Assembly: GCA_049516635.1 (NCBI GenBank)
Contig: JBEKSX010000085.1
Location: 1 to 13,026, forward strand
Direction: 5' to 3'
DNA from: JBEKSX01 sp049516635
Lineage (GTDB): Bacteria; Bacteroidota; Ignavibacteria; Tepidaquicellales; OLB5
DNA length: 13,026 nucleotides
Shown here: positions 5,659-12,954 of the stretch, one piece after another
Layout of the letters: every line of letters starts with the position of its first letter
How positions within the stretch are numbered: position 1 is the stretch's first letter
Program-made: the position numbers and the translations under genes
The notes under the pieces: model-generated
What the model was told of the DNA's origin: nothing
What the model saw: only the letters and a program-made list of their open reading frames with translations
Databases searched by the model: none

Positions 5659-7758
5659 TTATGAAGCTGCCTCTTCTTTTTCTTTCTGAGCTTCGGCTAT
5701 TATCTTTGATTCCACTTCTTTCGGGACCTCATCATAATGTGAAAATTTTCTTCTATATATTCCGCGCCCCTGTGTAATCGAGCGGAGCTTGGTTGCATAG
5801 TTGTGCAGGTCAGCCAGTGGAACGGTTGCCTTTATTACCTGCAGTTTTCCGCTGTGATCCATCCCTGAAATTTTTCCGCGTCTCGAAGAAATATCGCCCA
5901 TCACTTCGCCCATATACTCTTCCGGTACAGTTACCTCTATCTCATAAATCGGTTCCAGCAGTATGGGTTTTGCTTCGAGGAAACCTTTTTTGAACGCTTG
6001 CATAGCCGCAATCTTGAACGCTATATCAGAAGAATCTACATCGTGGTAAGAACCATAATGCAGTGTTACCCTTACATCCACGACCGGACAATATGCGAGC
6101 GGACCTTTTATCATAGCTTCTCTTATACCTTTTTCAACGGACGGAATATACTTACCCGGGATGACACCACCAACTATTTCATCAACAAATTCAAATCCCA
6201 CCCCTCTTTTGAGCGGCTCGAGACGGAGGAAAACGTGCCCGTACTGTCCGTGACCGCCTGATTGTTTTTTGTGCTTATACTCGACGCTGTCCACTTTACC
6301 CTTGATAGTTTCACGGTAAGGTATCTTCGGCTCGATAACATTTACCTCGACGCCGTATTTTTCCTTTAACCGGTTAATGATCACATTCAAATGAAGCTCA
6401 CCCTGCCCGCTCACTATTGTCTGCCCCAGCTCCGGGTCATATGTGAATATGAAGGTCGGGTCTTCTTCGTGCAGGTGGTTAAGACCTGCCGCAATTTTAT
6501 CTTCATCCCCTTTTGCTTTCGGGGTAACTGCGCTGGATATCAGCGGCTCCGGATATACTATTTCATTAACGATGATGCCGCCGTTCTTACCGGAAAGGGT
6601 ATTGTTAACGTGCGTGTCTTTCAGCTTCACGACCGCACCTATATCCCCGGTAATGATCGAATCGAGTTCCTTCCTGTTCTTGCCGTTCATCTGGTAGACC
6701 TGCGTCATTCTTTCCGTCTTGTTCCTGTTAAGGTTCTGCAGGTCCATTCCCGCTTTCACCTCACCCGATATAACCCTGAAAAATGATAGTTCTCCTACAT
6801 GCGGTTCGGAAACGGTCTTGAATATGAACAGGAGCGGTTCTCCTCCGGGGTTCGATTTTATTTCAATGGATTCATCCGTGTTTTGTTTCCTGCCTGTGAA
6901 CAGAGATGTTTCAATCGGGTTCGGGCAATACCGGGTTATAAAATCAAGCAGTGTGGCAGTTCCTATACTATGCAGTGCTGCCGAGCAGAGGATAGGGAAT
7001 ATATTTTTATGGAGGATAGCTTTGCTCAGACCCGACAGCAATTCTTCCTCGGTCAGGTTTCCGCCCTCGTCGAAGAATTTATTCATCAATTCCTCGTCCT
7101 CTTCAGCAACCGTTTCTATCAATTCCTGGCGTAATTTCTGCGCTTTTTCCTTCAGCTCATCGGGAATTTCTTCCTCCTTGAACTCGCTCTTAGTATCTCT
7201 TTTGAACTTCAGCAGCTTCATTTTGAGTACATCTATGATGCTGTCAAAAATTAAACCTTCGTTCACGGGAAACTGAACAACTGCGGATTTATTGCCGTAA
7301 TATTCTTTGATCTGGCTCACAGTGTTATCGAATTTGGAATTTTCATAATCGAGCTTGTTCACAATAAAAAGCATGGGTACACCATATTCTTTGGCATACT
7401 CGGTCACTATCTCAGTTCCTACCTCAACTCCTTCAGAAGCATTGATCATGATCAAAGCGGTATCCATCACTTTCATGGCTGATTTAACCGAACCTGTGAA
7501 ATCCGTGTATCCCGGTGTATCGATGATGTTCAGCTTGTATTCTTTCCAGTTAGTACAGAGTATTGTAGAATTAATGGATATCTGCCTGGTTATCTCGTCT
7601 TTATTATAGTCTGAAATTGTTGTTCCTTCTTCTATCCTTCCCAAACGGGTAGTTGCGCCCGTACTGTAAAGGATAGATTCTGAAAGAATCGTTTTGCCTG
7701 AACCTCCGTGTCCCGCGATTACTATATTTCTTATTTTGCCTGGATTAATATTACTCAA
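5659..7758 (-). CDS. Elongation factor G-like GTPase (EF-G2 type)
   Basis: This 699-aa translational GTPase has the full five-domain EF-G layout. G motifs: P-loop GHGGSGKT (16-23), switch I around GTTISD (45-50), DTPG (80-83), NKLD (134-137) and CSA (258-260). Domain II is about 305-400, domain III 405-480, and domain IV carries GGHGQYGHV (501-509) and the tip YHDVDSSDIAF (571-581). Domain V is about 600-680, followed by a charged tail. The P-loop is GHGGSGKT, not the GHIDAGKT of the main EF-G, which marks the EF-G2/FusA-like paralogue. Its role is uncertain (possibly a recycling or specialised factor). The start is TTG (7756-7758) with AAGGGG at 7767-7772; TAA stops the frame just upstream and there is no ATG. 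HIT follows after four bases. Confidence 0.93.
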   Translation of the reverse strand: MSNINPGKIRNIVIAGHGGSGKTILSESILYSTGATTRLGRIEEGTTISDYNKDEITRQISINSTILCTNWKEYKLNIIDTPGYTDFTGSVKSAMKVMDTALIMINASEGVEVGTEIVTEYAKEYGVPMLFIVNKLDYENSKFDNTVSQIKEYYGNKSAVVQFPVNEGLIFDSIIDVLKMKLLKFKRDTKSEFKEEEIPDELKEKAQKLRQELIETVAEEDEELMNKFFDEGGNLTEEELLSGLSKAILHKNIFPILCSAALHSIGTATLLDFITRYCPNPIETSLFTGRKQNTDESIEIKSNPGGEPLLFIFKTVSEPHVGELSFFRVISGEVKAGMDLQNLNRNKTERMTQVYQMNGKNRKELDSIITGDIGAVVKLKDTHVNNTLSGKNGGIIVNEIVYPEPLISSAVTPKAKGDEDKIAAGLNHLHEEDPTFIFTYDPELGQTIVSGQGELHLNVIINRLKEKYGVEVNVIEPKIPYRETIKGKVDSVEYKHKKQSGGHGQYGHVFLRLEPLKRGVGFEFVDEIVGGVIPGKYIPSVEKGIREAMIKGPLAYCPVVDVRVTLHYGSYHDVDSSDIAFKIAAMQAFKKGFLEAKPILLEPIYEIEVTVPEEYMGEVMGDISSRRGKISGMDHSGKLQVIKATVPLADLHNYATKLRSITQGRGIYRRKFSHYDEVPKEVESKIIAEAQKEKEEAAS

Positions 7759-7821
7759 TAAAATGTCCCCTTATTTTATAAATAAAATTAAGATAATAAA
7801 ATTTCGATATTTAAGTTATGA

Positions 7822-8292
7822 TCAGAGATCTTCTTCAGAAGGCTCAATTACGGGTGAATGAGTTCTTAGTCGATTTTTATGCGGAAGACTGCTTTTAAAT
7901 TGTGAAAAAGAAGAAGAAAAAGCTCTGAACCCTTTAACAATTGCAGAGATAAGATTTAGTGTATTAAACACATGTCCTTCTATTTCTTTCTGTGTTCTCT
8001 GTTCAAATTGGATCATCGAATCGGTTGTTGCTTTCACGGAATCGACAATAGTATCAACTTTCCCGACCCCGGCTTTAAGCTCCGTGGAAATATCTTTCAC
8101 ATTGTTTGTAATGAACAGAGCGTTATCGAGTACAGGGTCAACTTTTTTGATCAGTACGTCAGTATTGGCTTCGATATTGGCAATTGACCTTGTAATCCTT
8201 TTAAGAGAAATAATAAGGTAAATGCATAAAATTATTAACACTGCAAAAAGAATTATCTCTGCAATTGTTACAATGGTATCCAGCGGCTGCAT
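7822..8292 (-). CDS. DUF948-like membrane-anchored protein
   Basis: This 156-aa protein has one N-terminal membrane helix (about 9-30, IAEIILFAVLIILCIYLIISL). A long amphipathic helical region follows (35-115: ITRSIANIEANTDVLIKKV, NNVKDISTELKAGVGKVD), and a loose, Ser/Pro-rich tail. This is the layout of DUF948 proteins, which in several phyla sit next to YtxH-domain genes, as here (16 bases from it). It probably spans the inner membrane once with the coil in the cytoplasm. No enzyme motif is visible and the biochemical role is unknown. AAGAGG lies upstream, at a somewhat long distance from the ATG. Confidence 0.85.
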   Translation of the reverse strand: MQPLDTIVTIAEIILFAVLIILCIYLIISLKRITRSIANIEANTDVLIKKVDPVLDNALFITNNVKDISTELKAGVGKVDTIVDSVKATTDSMIQFEQRTQKEIEGHVFNTLNLISAIVKGFRAFSSSFSQFKSSLPHKNRLRTHSPVIEPSEEDL

Positions 8293-8308
8293 CTATTTTA
8301 AATGCCTC

Positions 8309-8737
8309 TTATTCTAATGTGCTTTTGTTTCTTTCGTCTTTGTATGCTTCTACGCCTGCCTTGATAGCATCTTTTATCTTTGAAGATTCTTCGGTGATCT
8401 TACCCTTGGTGCTTTCAACCGCTGAAGATGTCTTTTCCTTTGCAACCGAAAGGATCTTGTTGGCGTCTTCGAGAAGTGTTCCGGCTTTCTTCTTTGCTTC
8501 GGTTATCAATTCTTCCGAACGCTTTTTGCCTTCGTTGATCATGTCCTGTGCTTTGTGTTTTGCAATATCCATATATTCTTCAGCATCATCCATCAATTCA
8601 TCTTTTTTGCTTTTGATATCCGCACGGAATTCTTTACCGCTTTTGGGAGCGAAGAGCAAAGCCAGTATCCCGCCGATAATACCTCCGGCCAGGAACCCTA
8701 CGAAGAGCCCTTTTGCCATTCCTCTTTCTTCTGACAT
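8309..8737 (-). CDS. YtxH-domain (general-stress-like) protein
   Basis: This 142-aa protein begins with the YtxH signature: a glycine-rich membrane-type segment 'GLFVGFLAGGIIGGILALLFAPKSGKEFR' (10-38), including the diagnostic L-F-A-P-x-S-G-K-E. The rest (39-142) is highly charged, Ala/Lys/Glu-rich helix likely to form a coiled coil. Relatives such as Bacillus YtxH are stress-induced. A strong AAAGGAGG (8747-8754) lies nine bases before the ATG. It is the first gene of a probable operon continuing with the DUF948, EF-G-like and HIT genes. Confidence 0.9.
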   Translation of the reverse strand: MSEERGMAKGLFVGFLAGGIIGGILALLFAPKSGKEFRADIKSKKDELMDDAEEYMDIAKHKAQDMINEGKKRSEELITEAKKKAGTLLEDANKILSVAKEKTSSAVESTKGKITEESSKIKDAIKAGVEAYKDERNKSTLE

Positions 8738-8777
8738 TTTCTAATGCCTCCTTTAAATTATAATTTTTAGAACAGTA

Positions 8778-8806
8778 AATTTAGCAAGAATAACAGGGAA
8801 ATTCAA
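8778..8806 (-). promoter_or_regulatory. Candidate promoter for the YtxH operon
   Basis: On the minus strand, TTGAAT (8801-8806) and TAAATT (8778-8783) are separated by 17 bases. Transcription would start near 8771, leaving a leader of about 33 bases with the strong ribosome site. This is the only well-spaced pair close to the gene. Confidence 0.4.
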
Positions 8807-8973
8807 GATAAGATTAAATCGTAAAAAAACATGAACGTAGCTTAATCTTATGATTAATATTAACAAATTTATTCTAAATAATCCATGAATTGTGTAAAAA
8901 AATTTTCTATTTTTAGAATTTAGTTCATTTTGAATTTTAAATTTTAACCTTTGAATTTATACCCCCTCCCCCC

Positions 8974-9064
8974 ACTACTTTAAGTAGTTTCAAGTAGTCA
9001 GGAAAGTAGGAATCGCCACTTTTTGGTAGTTTAAGTAGTGACTACTTAACAAAATAGCGAGGTG
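8974..9064. repeat. Paired-palindrome unit 1 (AAGTAGT core)
   Basis: The palindrome ACTACTT-T-AAGTAGT (8974-8988) is followed by a direct AAGTAGT (8992-8998). A second hairpin follows whose inner stem, TTAAGTAGT (9031-9039) / ACTACTTAA (9041-9049), uses the same arm. It is enclosed by CGCCACTTTTT (9014-9024) and the GCGAGGTG end (9057-9064), which pair weakly with G-T pairs. The layout is repeated in unit 2 at 9161-9271 with a different core. Confidence 0.65.
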
Positions 9065-9066
9065 TC

Positions 9067-9123
9067 CCCGCTAAAGGCGGGTCAGCATAAGGCTGAAAAT
9101 AATCAAGTGGGGAATTATTTTCA
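9067..9123. repeat. Two further hairpins between the paired-palindrome units
   Basis: CCCGC (9067-9071) pairs with GCGGG (9077-9081), like the inner hairpin of repeat copy A. TGAAAATAAT (9094-9103) pairs perfectly with ATTATTTTCA (9114-9123) around a 10-base loop. Neither is followed by a clean T run in either direction. The 8738-9438 gap carries no convincing coding frame; besides these it holds an AT-rich run (8927-8956), the two palindrome units and the terminator of the downstream gene. Confidence 0.55.
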
Positions 9124-9160
9124 TTTAATATCCTGTTATTATGATATTTGATAACTGAGG

Positions 9161-9271
9161 GGGTACCCGGTAACTTAAGTTACCCCCCTATCGAAAAAAC
9201 ATCAAATACATTCACGAAACGCCACTTTTTATAAATTTAAGTTAGGGTAACTTAAACAAAAAGCGAAGTGG
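9161..9271. repeat. Paired-palindrome unit 2 (AAGTTA core)
   Basis: GGGTACCC (9161-9168) leads into a perfect 16-bp palindrome with half-site GGTAACTT (9169-9184). A second hairpin has the inner stem TTTAAGTTA (9236-9244) / TAACTTAAA (9248-9256) with loop GGG. It is enclosed by CCACTT (9222-9227) / AAGTGG (9266-9271). The frame 'CGCCACTTTTT ... AAGCGAAGTGG' matches unit 1 while the palindromic core differs. Confidence 0.65.
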
Positions 9272-9387
9272 TCAAATAGTAAAATAGTAATCTTATTTCA
9301 AAGAACTGCATTTACAAATATACCACAATAATCTGCATAATTCAAGGCAATAATTTATATACACTGTGAAAAGCAGTGATAAATAAA

Positions 9388-9417
9388 GTAAAAAAGGACG
9401 TTAAACAGAACGTCCTT
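9388..9417 (-). terminator. Intrinsic terminator of the secreted repeat-protein gene
   Basis: On the minus strand, a perfect 9-bp stem AAGGACGTT / AACGTCCTT (9409-9417 with 9394-9402) with a 6-base loop is followed by a run of T (9390-9395). It lies 22 bases after the stop codon at 9439. Confidence 0.85.
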
Positions 9418-9438
9418 AATTACATAATTAAGATTATC

Positions 9439-11589
9439 TTATTTTATCAGTACCATCTTTTTAGTCACAATATAATCGTTTGTTGTAAGACGGTAAAAAT
9501 ACACACCGCTCGGGTAATTTATTCCATTGAATTCTACTTCGTATGTGCCTGGCTTTAGGTTTTGGTTTACAAGGATGGCAATCTCACGGCCGAGGAGGTC
9601 GTAGATCATTAACCGTACATCCATCCCCCTAACCCCCTTCCCCGACTCTGTCGGGGCTAGCTCCGGGGGAATTGAGAATTTAATCTTAGTTGACGGGTTG
9701 AACGGGTTGGGATAATTTTGGAATAATGCATAACTCTGCGGGACGGATTCCGAGATCTTTTGAACGCCAATCAATTCCGATAAAGGTCTGCGCCATACAC
9801 CATACTCATTTACTCCGGCAAAAACGTAATCGTTATTAACAGCAAGATTTGTGATATAAAGATTGTTTAATCCTTCGTTAGCTTGTACCCAGCTTGCACC
9901 ATTATCGGAGCTTGCATATACTCCATCAGTATATGAACCCGCAAAAACATTATTCTCGCTTGCAGCCAATGACCATATAACCGCATTTGCCGGAATACCA
10001 TTGTTAACCGGAAACCATTGTACACCGTTATTAGTGCTTGTATAAATGCCGTGCTGGTAAATCCCTGCAAAAATGTTCGAGGTATTATCAGCAAGACATT
10101 CAACAGACGAAACTCCCGGCAGACCGTTGCTTATAGATGACCAGCTCGCGCCGTTGTTCGTGCTTAAATATATTCCGGTACCCCATGTACCTACAAATAT
10201 ATTATTCCCGTTAGTTAAAATAGCATTAATATAGGAATTGTAAGGTAAGCCGTTAGTGAGAGATGCCCAGTTCACACCGTTATTCGTAGTTAAATACAAA
10301 CCAGCGCCGTATGTTCCTGCAAATAAATTTGATCCGCTAACTGCCAAACAAGTAAGTCCCTCATGTCCTGAAAAATTACTGTTAAGATGAATCCAGTTCG
10401 AGCCGTTATTTGTACTCCAGTAAATTCCGTAAGGAGGAGCCCCTGCATACAAATTTATCCCGCTTATAGAAAAAGTTTTAACACCGGCATAACTTTGAAT
10501 ACCATTATTAGAAGAGAACCAGTAATTTCCGTTAGTTGTGCTTTTATAAACGCCGTAAGCTAAAGAACCTATAAAAATGTTTGTCCCGTTTAATGCCAAA
10601 GCTTGCAAATAAACTTGCCCTGAGAGTCCGTTATTGACCGGAATCCAGTTTGAGCCGTTATCTGTACTTGAGTAAACACCTAAATCAGTGCAAGCTAAAA
10701 TAGTGATACCATTTATTGCAAAATAATGTACATAGGTATTCCCCGGAAGTCCGTTATCAGCAATGTTCCAGCTTGCGCCGTTATCTGTGCTTAAATAAAC
10801 ATCGTGATCTGTTCCAGCAAAAATGTTTGTTCCGTTTACAATTATAGAATATACAGATGAATTATCCGGAATACCATTATTATCAGGAAACCAGCTTGTA
10901 CCATTATCTGTGCTTAAATACATTCCATGATTGTAAGTTCCGGCAAAAACATACGTTCCGCTTATAGCTAAAGATGTTGCACTAGTATTAATAGGGAAAC
11001 CATTATTAACAGGTCTCCAGCTCATACCGTTATCTGTACTTATATAAATACCATTTCCTGATGCACTCGTAAAAATATTATTACCACTTATTGCAAAAGA
11101 GTAGATTCCATATGAACTACTTGGAATACCATTATTAACTGCAATCCAGTTTGAACCGTTGTTTGTGCTTAAATAAATTCCGTGATAATTGAAAGTACCT
11201 GCAAAAATATTTGTTCCATATACGGCTAATGAACTTATAGATACATTCACGGGAAGACCATTATTAACAGCATTCCAACTCATACCGTTGTTCGTACTCA
11301 AATACATACCATGATTGTAAGTTCCGGCAAAAACATTTGTTCCGTTAACCGCCAAAGCCCATATAAGAGTAGAATCCGGAAGACCATTATTAATATCTAT
11401 CCAGTTTTTAGCGTTGTTCGTGCTTAAATACATTCCCCATCCAAAAGAACCAGCGAAAATATTTCCCCCGTTGGTTGCTAATCTGTTTATGATGAGTGGA
11501 CTAATACCGTTTGATGTTTGTTCCCACTGTGAATTAATATGAAGTATAAAAGCGAAGAGAAATAGAAGAGTGAATAATTTGGTTTTCAT
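9439..11589 (-). CDS. Secreted BNR/sortilin-like repeat protein with T9SS sorting domain
   Basis: This 716-aa protein has a signal peptide (1-21, KLFTLLFLFAFILHINSQ), then about 14 tandem units of roughly 42 aa (residues about 22-605). The consensus is t-N-I-F-A-G-T-y-n-x-G-i-Y-l-S-T-N-N-G-x-s-W-x-x-v-N-N-G-l-P with a short strand between units. The 'STDNGxSW' segment is the Asp-box/BNR pattern, so one or two beta-propellers are expected. Residues about 615-716 are a T9SS type A sorting domain: 'YPNPFNPST', 'IYDLLGREI', 'GTYEVEFNG', 'YPSGVYFYRL', ending 'KKMVLIK'. The protein should therefore be exported by Sec, then by T9SS, and attached to or released from the surface. Residues 641-656 are an insertion encoded by a GC-rich hairpin. 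Ligand or enzyme activity is unknown; some BNR proteins only bind sugars. Confidence 0.92.
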   Translation of the reverse strand: MKTKLFTLLFLFAFILHINSQWEQTSNGISPLIINRLATNGGNIFAGSFGWGMYLSTNNAKNWIDINNGLPDSTLIWALAVNGTNVFAGTYNHGMYLSTNNGMSWNAVNNGLPVNVSISSLAVYGTNIFAGTFNYHGIYLSTNNGSNWIAVNNGIPSSSYGIYSFAISGNNIFTSASGNGIYISTDNGMSWRPVNNGFPINTSATSLAISGTYVFAGTYNHGMYLSTDNGTSWFPDNNGIPDNSSVYSIIVNGTNIFAGTDHDVYLSTDNGASWNIADNGLPGNTYVHYFAINGITILACTDLGVYSSTDNGSNWIPVNNGLSGQVYLQALALNGTNIFIGSLAYGVYKSTTNGNYWFSSNNGIQSYAGVKTFSISGINLYAGAPPYGIYWSTNNGSNWIHLNSNFSGHEGLTCLAVSGSNLFAGTYGAGLYLTTNNGVNWASLTNGLPYNSYINAILTNGNNIFVGTWGTGIYLSTNNGASWSSISNGLPGVSSVECLADNTSNIFAGIYQHGIYTSTNNGVQWFPVNNGIPANAVIWSLAASENNVFAGSYTDGVYASSDNGASWVQANEGLNNLYITNLAVNNDYVFAGVNEYGVWRRPLSELIGVQKISESVPQSYALFQNYPNPFNPSTKIKFSIPPELAPTESGKGVRGMDVRLMIYDLLGREIAILVNQNLKPGTYEVEFNGINYPSGVYFYRLTTNDYIVTKKMVLIK
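9622..9669 (-). repeat. GC-rich hairpin element inserted in frame in the sorting domain
   Basis: Forty-eight bases, exactly 16 codons, encode PPELAPTESGKGVRGM between the strand 'KIKFSI' and 'DVRLMIYDLLG'. The DNA contains CCCCGA (9640-9645) / TCGGGG (9651-9656), flanked by C-rich and G-rich runs (9633-9637 and 9665-9669). The surrounding domain is normal in both directions if the 16 residues are removed. From memory, similar in-frame insertions occur at this spot in other sorting domains of this lineage. Confidence 0.65.
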
Positions 11590-11602
11590 TACCCCCCCCT
11601 TT
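11590..11602 (-). promoter_or_regulatory. Unusual ribosome binding site containing a run of eight G
   Basis: On the coding strand the start codon is preceded by AAAGGGGGGGGTA, i.e. eight consecutive G (11592-11599) ending two bases before the ATG. It serves as the Shine-Dalgarno sequence. A G8 tract is prone to length change during replication, which would alter the strength or spacing of the site. Confidence 0.6.
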
Positions 11603-11668
11603 GTGGTTTAATTATTCAGGTTTTTCCTGTATTAAATGTTAATTATTTACATAATTTATTAACTAAAT

Positions 11669-11697
11669 AATATACTCAATTTATTATGAAAAAACAA
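11669..11697 (-). promoter_or_regulatory. Candidate promoter for the secreted repeat-protein gene
   Basis: TTGTTT (11692-11697) and TATATT (11669-11674) on the minus strand are 17 bases apart, about 80 bases upstream of the ATG. The region is AT-rich, so chance matches are easy. Nothing else is evident in the 11590-11803 spacer. Confidence 0.3.
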
Positions 11698-11803
11698 TTT
11701 TATATTGTATTATAAATCCACATAGAGCAGATAGTTACAACTTTAGAATTTAAAAGTATGAAAATATTGGATTTGTACAGAAATCAAACGAGAATATATA
11801 TCT

Positions 11804-12742
11804 TTACTCGATATCGAAAAGCGAGCTGATGGATTTGTTCTCGTTCGTCCTTACGATAGCGCTGGCAAAAAGGTGTGATACATCCAGCACCTCTATCTTG
11901 TTAGAATGGACATGGAGAGGCACGGTATTGGATACAACAAGCTTGGTTATGCAGGAATTATCTATCCTTTCGATAGCCGCTCCCGAGAGAATGGGGTGGG
12001 TGGCGGCACCGTAAATATTTTTTGCTCCGGATTCTTTTAATGCTCTTACGGCTGCGGTAAATGTGTTGGCTGTATCAATAAGGTCATCAACTATCAGGAC
12101 ATTCTTTCCTTCCACGTGGCCTATTATGTTGAGTATTTCGGCAACGTTGGGTTTCGGACGCCGCTTATCGATAAGAATCAGGTCGGCGCCGAGCGCTTTT
12201 GAGTAAACCCGTGCGCGTTTTGTCCCTCCTACGTCGGGGGATGCTACGGCAAGGTTCTTGATCTGCAGGTGTTTGAAATATTTTATAAACAGCACAGAAC
12301 CGTAAAGATGGTCTACCGGTATGTCGAAGAATCCCTGGAGCTGAGGGGTATGGAGATCCATCGTGATAATCCTGTCCGCTCCCGCTACGGTAATGAGATT
12401 TGCTACTAATTTTGACGTTATCGCCACGCGGGGCTGGTCTTTTCTATCCTGCCTTGCATAACCGAAGTAAGGAATGACAGCTGTTATTCTCCTGGCTGAA
12501 GCACGGACAGCGGCATCTATCATTATCAGAAGCTCCATGAGATTGTCCGATGGAGGAACGGTGGTCTGCACAATATAAACATCCTTGCCCCTGATATTGT
12601 CATTATACTTCGTCCATATTTCACCGTCACTGAAGTTGACTATCTTGCACTTACCCTGATGTATATGAAGATAAGAGCATATTTTTTTTCCTAGATATTC
12701 TGAGAGCCTGCCTGAAAAGATTTGAACTTCTGATCGTGCCAT
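11804..12742 (-). CDS. prs: Ribose-phosphate pyrophosphokinase (PRPP synthetase, class I)
   Basis: This 312-aa enzyme makes phosphoribosyl pyrophosphate from ribose 5-phosphate and ATP, feeding purine, pyrimidine, histidine, tryptophan and NAD synthesis in the cytoplasm. Its length is normal for the family. Conserved sites are FSDGEIW (37-43), the ATP-binding YFGYARQDRK (92-101) with R97 and D99, DLHTPQLQGFFD (129-140) with H131, the flexible catalytic loop KRRP (193-196), and the PRPP loop VLIVDDLIDTANT (215-227). The last reads D-T-A-N-T where many enzymes have D-T-G-G-T or D-T-A-G-T. 'ATHPILSG' (247-254) follows. The ATG has no clear ribosome site. It is transcribed away from the partial gene at 12955, with a 212-base AT-rich spacer between them. 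Confidence 0.97.
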   Translation of the reverse strand: MARSEVQIFSGRLSEYLGKKICSYLHIHQGKCKIVNFSDGEIWTKYNDNIRGKDVYIVQTTVPPSDNLMELLIMIDAAVRASARRITAVIPYFGYARQDRKDQPRVAITSKLVANLITVAGADRIITMDLHTPQLQGFFDIPVDHLYGSVLFIKYFKHLQIKNLAVASPDVGGTKRARVYSKALGADLILIDKRRPKPNVAEILNIIGHVEGKNVLIVDDLIDTANTFTAAVRALKESGAKNIYGAATHPILSGAAIERIDNSCITKLVVSNTVPLHVHSNKIEVLDVSHLFASAIVRTNENKSISSLFDIE

Positions 12743-12954
12743 TTCTATTATTTAAATTGTTTTAAGCGGATATTCAAAATTATCAAATAAAGTTCGCATA
12801 ATCAATAAATAACGAGATAACAATAACAAGACTTAGTCCCAATCGTCTAGATAAGACAGATTCAACGTTTCAATTTCTTTTGTAATCTATTTTAATGAAA
12901 AATATTATTAGATTTGATATCCGGTTTATACTGTAAATTAAAATCAAACGAACT

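Noticed and set aside
6719..7276. Long plus-strand open frame (185 aa) opposite the EF-G-like gene
   Set aside because: It is antisense to a strongly conserved GTPase, is rich in Ser/Phe as expected from an opposite-strand frame, and has no ribosome site or family features.
8265..8744. Plus-strand 159-aa open frame opposite the YtxH gene
   Set aside because: The Ser/Ala/Leu-rich sequence is the mirror of the Lys/Glu-rich coiled coil on the other strand, where the start and ribosome site are strong.
8974..9271. Chromosome dimer-resolution (dif/Xer) site
   Set aside because: The palindromes lack the 11-6-11 layout of dif, and two related units with framed hairpins do not fit a single resolution site.
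12826..12865. tRNA-like stretch (TCCCAATCGTCTAGATAAGACAGA region) upstream of prs
   Set aside because: A short GTCT/AGAC stem is possible, but no acceptor, anticodon or T-arm can be formed around it.
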